Below the pieces are notes generated by a model. That model was not told the origin of the DNA. It searched no databases and saw nothing but the letters and a program-made list of their open reading frames with translations. The translations under genes were made by a program, and so were the position numbers. From SZUA-430 sp964547645 (GTDB taxonomy: Bacteria > Pseudomonadota > Alphaproteobacteria > Micropepsales > Micropepsaceae), in assembly GCA_964547645.1 (NCBI GenBank), contig CAZJOM010000057.1, positions 1 to 27,459 of the forward strand: a DNA stretch of 27,459 nucleotides. Reading direction: 5' to 3'. Positions 22,582 through 27,459 of the stretch are shown in pieces (position 1 is the stretch's first letter; each line of letters begins with the position of its first letter).

Positions 22582-23447
22582 GATTGCGGCCCCATCATCT
22601 GCTGCAGCGCCACAGGATCGATCCCCATCGCTTGAACCAACGGCGCGTAGACGTTCGCTTGCGCCTCGCCCGTCGGCCCAACAGTAATCCCGCCGTCGAC
22701 CACCAACGCATGCCCGTTGACGAAACGCGATCCATCCGATGCGAGATAAAGCGCCGCCTCCGCAATATCCGCCGGTAAACCCGCGGACGGAATCGGCTGC
22801 GACTTGCTCATGACCGAGCTCACCGCTGTCACCGTCTGATCTGCCACTTGCGTCGCCAGCCCAATCCCCTTCGCGAAGATCGGCGTCGCGATCAGCCCCG
22901 GACAGATGCAGTTCACCCGGATATTCATCGGCCCCAGCTGCGCCGCCGCGACCGTCGTCATGTGCACGATCGCAGCCTTCGCCACCGAATAGAGCAAAGG
23001 CCCGAACCCGTTCTGCAGACCCGCGATCGACGCCGTCGAGATGATCGACCCGCCGCCCTGCGCCCGCATGATCGGCACGGCGTGCTTCATCCCAAACATC
23101 GCGGAGAGCACATGCAGATGCATGACCGAGTCAAAACCCTCCGCCGTCACAGTCTCCGCGTTCTCGAGCGGCCCCGGCGACCCGGCATTGTTGAACAAGC
23201 AATCGAGCCGCCCGAATGACTTCACTGCCAGATCGATCGCCCCCTTCACATCCGCCTCGCGCATCACGTCGCAGCGGACATAGCGCACCGCCTTGCCCAG
23301 CTCCTCCTCTAGCCGCGCGCCTTTGTCGTCCTGGATGTCGGCCGCGACGACTTTGGCGCCTTCCCGCACGAACAGTTCGACCGTGCCGCGACCGATGCCG
23401 GAGGCGCCGCCTGTGATCACCGCAACTTTACCGCTGAGCCGTCCCAT
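22578..23447 (-). CDS. Short-chain dehydrogenase/reductase (classical SDR)
   Basis: The 289-residue oxidoreductase has a Rossmann cofactor site TGGASGIG (12-19) and Asp37 after the second strand, which favours NAD(H). It also has the NNAG block (86-89), and catalytic Ser140, Tyr153 and Lys157 (YSVAK). The structural Asn of the usual Asn-Ser-Tyr-Lys tetrad appears to be His112 (HLHVLSAMFGMKHA). The C-terminus carries FVNGHALVVDGGITVGP and about 25 extra residues beyond the common SDR length. The substrate is unknown. AGGA lies three bases before ATG 23447. It is divergent from dapE and overlaps the ABM gene by four bases. Confidence 0.9.
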   Translation of the reverse strand: MGRLSGKVAVITGGASGIGRGTVELFVREGAKVVAADIQDDKGARLEEELGKAVRYVRCDVMREADVKGAIDLAVKSFGRLDCLFNNAGSPGPLENAETVTAEGFDSVMHLHVLSAMFGMKHAVPIMRAQGGGSIISTASIAGLQNGFGPLLYSVAKAAIVHMTTVAAAQLGPMNIRVNCICPGLIATPIFAKGIGLATQVADQTVTAVSSVMSKSQPIPSAGLPADIAEAALYLASDGSRFVNGHALVVDGGITVGPTGEAQANVYAPLVQAMGIDPVALQQMMGPQS

Positions 23448-23464
23448 GTTTCCTCGCCGTTAAC

Positions 23465-23506
23465 CGGGTCATGTTCGTTGACCCGCTGTTGCCGCCGGTT
23501 CTAAAT
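23465..23506. promoter_or_regulatory. Candidate dapE promoter with overlapping inverted repeat
   Basis: TTGACC (23478-23483) and CTAAAT (23501-23506) are 17 bases apart on the plus strand. The -35 box overlaps the right arm of an inverted repeat, CGGGTCA (23465-23471) and TGACCCG (23479-23485), separated by seven bases. Transcription would start within a base or two of the dapE ATG at 23514, and no ribosome site is visible, so the message might be leaderless. A regulator for this repeat is not identified. Confidence 0.4.
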
Positions 23507-23513
23507 CGCGCCC

Positions 23514-24695
23514 ATGGAAACACAAGAGCGCACGCGCTTCGCCGACCCGCTGCCGTTGGCGAAAGACCTCATCCGCTGCCGTAGCGTCACGCCCGACGAT
23601 GCCGGCGCGCTTGGCGTGCTCGAACGCGCGTTGAGTGCACTGGGGTTCAAATGCACGCGCCTCGCCTTCGACAGCGGCGGTCCGCGCATCGAAAACCTCT
23701 ACGCGCGCCTCGGCACGGCAGGCCCGAATTTTGGCTTCGCCGGCCACACGGACGTCGTACCGCCGGGCGACACTTCGACCTGGCGCTTCGATCCGTTCGC
23801 CGCCGCCGTCGAAGGCGGCACGCTTTTCGGCCGCGGCGCCGCCGACATGAAGAGCGCGATCGCGGCCTTCGTCGCCGCCGTCGCACGGTTGGGTGAGCGC
23901 CACCGCAACCGCGGCTCGATCAGCCTGCTCATCACCGGTGACGAAGAGGGCCCCGCCGTCGACGGCACGGTCCGCGTACTCGAATGGATGCAAGCCAATG
24001 GCGAACGCATCGATCACTGCATCGTCGGCGAACCGACGGCGGACTTCGCCGCTGGCGACACGATCAAGATCGGCCGCCGCGGCAGCCTGACCGGCAACCT
24101 GCGCATCAAGGGCATGCAGGGCCACGTCGGCTATCCCGACCGCGCGAAGAATCCGATCCCAGGTCTCGTTGCCGTGCTGCAACGTCTGACCGCGCGCAAA
24201 CTCGACAACGGCAACGCCGAGTTCCAGCGCTCGAACCTCGAGATCACCACCGTCGATGTCGGCAACCCCGCCACGAACGTGATCCCGGGCGAAGCGCGCG
24301 CGACGTTCAACATTCGCTTCAACACCGAACAAACTGCCGAAGGTCTCGAAGCCTGGATTACCGGCGAATGCGACACGGCGTTGAAGCCGTTTGGCCTTGG
24401 CTACGAAGTCAAATTCACCCGCGGCGCCCATCCGTTCCTGACCAAGCAAGGCGCATTCACCGCATTGCTGGCGAACGCGGTCACCGGCGCCACCGGCGAC
24501 AAGCCGCAGTTCTCGACCACAGGCGGCACCTCGGACGCGCGCTTCATTCACAAGCACTGCCCCGTCGCCGAGATCGGCCTTGCCGGCACAACCATGCACA
24601 AGACGGACGAACGCGTGAGCCTCGACGATCTCGAACGCCTGACCAAAATTTATGAAGCGATCTTGACCGCGTATTTCGAGAAAGGCGCCGCGTGA
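23514..24695 (+). CDS. dapE: Succinyl-diaminopimelate desuccinylase
   Basis: The 393-residue M20-family enzyme removes succinate from N-succinyl-LL-diaminopimelate. Zinc ligands and catalytic residues are visible: His78 and Asp80 in GHTDVVPPGD, Asp111 in GRGAADMKS, the catalytic pair Glu144-Glu145 in TGDEEGPA, and His362 in MHKTDE. The dimerisation domain (about 185-300) includes GRRGSLTGNLRIKGMQGHVGYP. Length is within the usual 375-400. It begins the block dapE-membrane protein-murI, each joined by a four-base overlap. It is separated from dapD by accessory genes. Confidence 0.97.
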   Translation: METQERTRFADPLPLAKDLIRCRSVTPDDAGALGVLERALSALGFKCTRLAFDSGGPRIENLYARLGTAGPNFGFAGHTDVVPPGDTSTWRFDPFAAAVEGGTLFGRGAADMKSAIAAFVAAVARLGERHRNRGSISLLITGDEEGPAVDGTVRVLEWMQANGERIDHCIVGEPTADFAAGDTIKIGRRGSLTGNLRIKGMQGHVGYPDRAKNPIPGLVAVLQRLTARKLDNGNAEFQRSNLEITTVDVGNPATNVIPGEARATFNIRFNTEQTAEGLEAWITGECDTALKPFGLGYEVKFTRGAHPFLTKQGAFTALLANAVTGATGDKPQFSTTGGTSDARFIHKHCPVAEIGLAGTTMHKTDERVSLDDLERLTKIYEAILTAYFEKGAA

Positions 24696-25314
24696 GCGTG
24701 ACCTTCGCCTATGTCGGCCGCTCGCTCGACGCGGCCTTCGATCTCGTCACGCGCAACAACCGCGCCTGGGACAAGTTCGACCTCACGGTCGAAGGCTTCT
24801 TCCGCTCGTTCTGGGCAATCCCGCTCGTCGCGCCGATGAACATCATCACCGACATCATCGCCAACAACATCTCCGACGCCGCCCGCATCGCGGACGGCAA
24901 GGAAGCGCTGAACCCAAGCTACGGCTACAGCGACGCCGCCTTCTCGACCGTGGCGCTCTGCTTCCAGTGGATGATCTTCCCGCTCGCGATGATCGTCGTG
25001 CTCCGCTTTCTGGGGTTGGCGCAGCGCTATAGCGCCCTCATCATCGCGCACAATTGGGGCACGGTTGTTATCTATCTGGTCAACATGCCGGCATTCCTGC
25101 TCTTCCAAGCTGGCTTGATCTCGGCCGGTGTCGCCATCGATCTGAACCTGCTGGCCTTGATGTTCACGCTCTACTACCGCTTCTACACCGCCCAAAGCGC
25201 ACTCGACGCCGGCTGGAGCGTGGCGGCCAGCACTGCGATGTTGGGCCTCGTATTGCAGCTTTACTTCCAGATCGGCCTCTCTTTCGCCACCGGGCTCTGG
25301 TTGCCAGCCTCGTC

Positions 25315-25318
<4 letters not shown>
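24692..25318 (+). CDS. Conserved membrane protein of the dapE locus, function unknown
   Basis: The 208-residue protein has a charged N-terminus (about 1-30) containing RNNRAWDKFDLTVEGFFRSFW and then four to five hydrophobic segments (roughly 30-55, 83-108, 113-138, 145-160, 173-200). No catalytic motif is recognisable. A membrane protein of this sort next to dapE is a feature I associate with alphaproteobacterial genomes. GTG 24692 overlaps the dapE stop (GTGA) and its TGA overlaps the murI start (ATGA), so its output is tied to cell-wall precursor enzymes. A role linked to envelope growth is a guess from position only. Confidence 0.78.
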
Positions 25319-26130
<812 letters not shown>

Positions 26131-26860
26131 TCCACCCGCACCAAGTAAAGCCCGTCGGGCGGCGCCACGGGCCCGCACGCCGCACGATCTTTCGCCGCCA
26201 GTGCAGCTGCCACATCCCCCGCCGTCCACTTCCCCACGCCCACCTGCTTCAGCGTCCCAACCATCGAGCGTACCTGGTGATGCAGGAACGACCGTGCCGA
26301 CGCGCGCACCGTGATCTCTTCGCCCACGCGCGAGACGTCCAGCCGGTCGAGCGTCTTGACCGGCGACTTCGCCTGACACTCGCTCGCGCGAAACGTCGTA
26401 AAGTCGTGCGACCCGACAAGCCGCTGCGCCGCCGCATGCATCGCCTCCGCATCGAGGGCCGCCTGCACCTGCCACGCCTTGCCGGCATCGAGCGTCAACG
26501 GCGCCCGCCGGTTCGCGATTCGATAAAGATAGTGCCGCGCCACCGCCCCGAACCTCGCATGAAAGTCGTCACCGACAACCTCCGCCTCCAGCACCGCGAC
26601 CGGATGCGGCCGCAGGTGCGCATTCAACGCATCGCGCATCTTGTCCGGCGCCATCTCTTTCGCGACGTCCGCGTGCGCGACCTGACCCAGCGCGTGCACG
26701 CCCGCATCCGTCCGCCCTGCCGCGATGATCGTCGCCGCCTCGCCCGAGAGCTTCAAGATCGCCTGCTCGACCGCAGCCTGCACCGACGGCCCGTTCTCCT
26801 GCCGCTGCCAGCCGACAAACGGCAGCCCGTCATACTCGATCGTGAGCTTCCACCGCGCCA

Positions 26861-27459
26861 TCAAACGAACCGCGTACCCAAGGGCATCGGCACACCGCGC
26901 ACGAACTCAGCCGCCGACTGCACCCCCCGCCCCGCGCGCTGCAACTCCAGAATCTGAAGAGCCCCATCGCCGCAAGCGACGACAAGAGGCCCACCAATCA
27001 CCATCCCCGATTCCCCACGCCCCGCCACCACGCGCGTGCGAAGAATCTTCACCCGCGTCTCACCGAGCATCGTCCAAGCCCCCGGCGCCGGGTTGAGCCC
27101 GTGCACATGGGCCAGCACCGCGCGCGCCGGCTTCGCCCAATCGACCCGCGCTTCCTCCGGCACGATCTTCTTCGCGTAAGTGACGCCCTCCGTAGGCTGC
27201 ACCACTTCACGCGCCTGACCGTGCGCAAGTTCGCCGAGCGCCTCAACCATCAGCCGCGCGCCTTCGCGCGACAGCGTCTCCTGGAGCATCCCCGTCGTCG
27301 TCTGCTCGTCGATCGCCGTGCGCCAGGTCGCGAGCACGGGCCCCGTATCGAGCCCCTCTTCCATCCGCATCACCATGACGCCGGTCTCGGCATCGCCCGC
27401 CATGATCGCGCGATGAATAGGCGCCGCCCCGCGCCAACGCGGCAGCAACGACGCATGCA
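26861..27459 (-). CDS. fmt: Methionyl-tRNA formyltransferase, C-terminal part (cut by window end)
   Basis: Only the last 199 residues or so are inside the window; the N-terminus lies beyond base 27459. The visible start HASLLPRWRGAAPIHRAI contains the catalytic His and the tRNA-facing loop, followed by GDAETGVMVMRMEEGLDTG with the catalytic Asp region. The C-terminal beta-barrel that binds tRNA runs from about residue 105 of the fragment onward (LNPAPGAWTML). The enzyme formylates initiator Met-tRNA with 10-formyltetrahydrofolate. No break is seen inside the fragment. Confidence 0.96.
   Translation of the reverse strand, partial: HASLLPRWRGAAPIHRAIMAGDAETGVMVMRMEEGLDTGPVLATWRTAIDEQTTTGMLQETLSREGARLMVEALGELAHGQAREVVQPTEGVTYAKKIVPEEARVDWAKPARAVLAHVHGLNPAPGAWTMLGETRVKILRTRVVAGRGESGMVIGGPLVVACGDGALQILELQRAGRGVQSAAEFVRGVPMPLGTRFV

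Noticed and set aside
23469..24599. 376-codon minus-strand frame opposite dapE
   Set aside because: Antisense shadow of a fully motif-supported dapE.

Overview
This is a GC-rich, densely coded chromosomal segment of an alphaproteobacterium. Two things place it there: the collinear block rpmH-rnpA-yidD-yidC-engB-argB ... HAD 5'-nucleotidase-dapD ... dapE-membrane protein ... truA-fmt, an order I know from Rhizobiales and relatives, and the presence of DUF2336 and DUF1036 proteins. I cannot fix the order or genus. No phage, transposase, CRISPR array or plasmid gene is visible.

Layout. (1) 1-4031: a tRNA-Arg(ACG) on the minus strand, an OmpA-like lipoprotein, then a P1-family peptidase and a gamma-glutamyltransferase that diverge from overlapping start codons. 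(2) 4034-9480: five minus-strand genes in probable operon order, DUF547 protein, TVP38/TMEM64 membrane protein, MerA/Lpd-like flavoprotein, orphan sensor histidine kinase and glucokinase. (3) 9600-13907: a strong promoter drives rpmH, rnpA, yidD, yidC, engB and argB, most of them joined by 4-base stop/start overlaps. (4) 13935-18068: a two-copy DUF1036 secreted protein, a DUF2336 protein, a HAD pyrimidine 5'-nucleotidase and dapD. (5) 18076-23447: an accessory segment between dapD and dapE. It holds a reactive-sulfur module (BigR/SqrR-type ArsR repressor, rhodanese-DUF2892 protein and TSUP exporter, diverging from a Blh-type persulfide dioxygenase across one palindromic operator), a PPOX-family flavoprotein, a CinA/PncC-like amidase flanked by two long inverted repeats, and an ABM-SDR pair. 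(6) 23514-27459: dapE, a conserved membrane protein, murI, and on the minus strand fmt (cut by the window edge) and truA.

How the genes work together. The housekeeping blocks serve membrane protein insertion and ribosome/tRNA processing (rpmH, rnpA, yidD, yidC, engB, truA, fmt), arginine synthesis (argB), and the diaminopimelate and D-glutamate supply for peptidoglycan (dapD, dapE, murI). The sulfur module looks like a self-contained circuit that senses persulfide, oxidises it and exports the product.

The most interesting structures are the operator nested between two antiparallel overlapping promoters at 19764-19797, the cluster of three different intergenic hairpin elements around the CinA-like gene (21321-22263), the five-gene operon with an orphan kinase, and the near-total absence of space between convergent genes. 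I found no gene system that I would confidently call wholly new.
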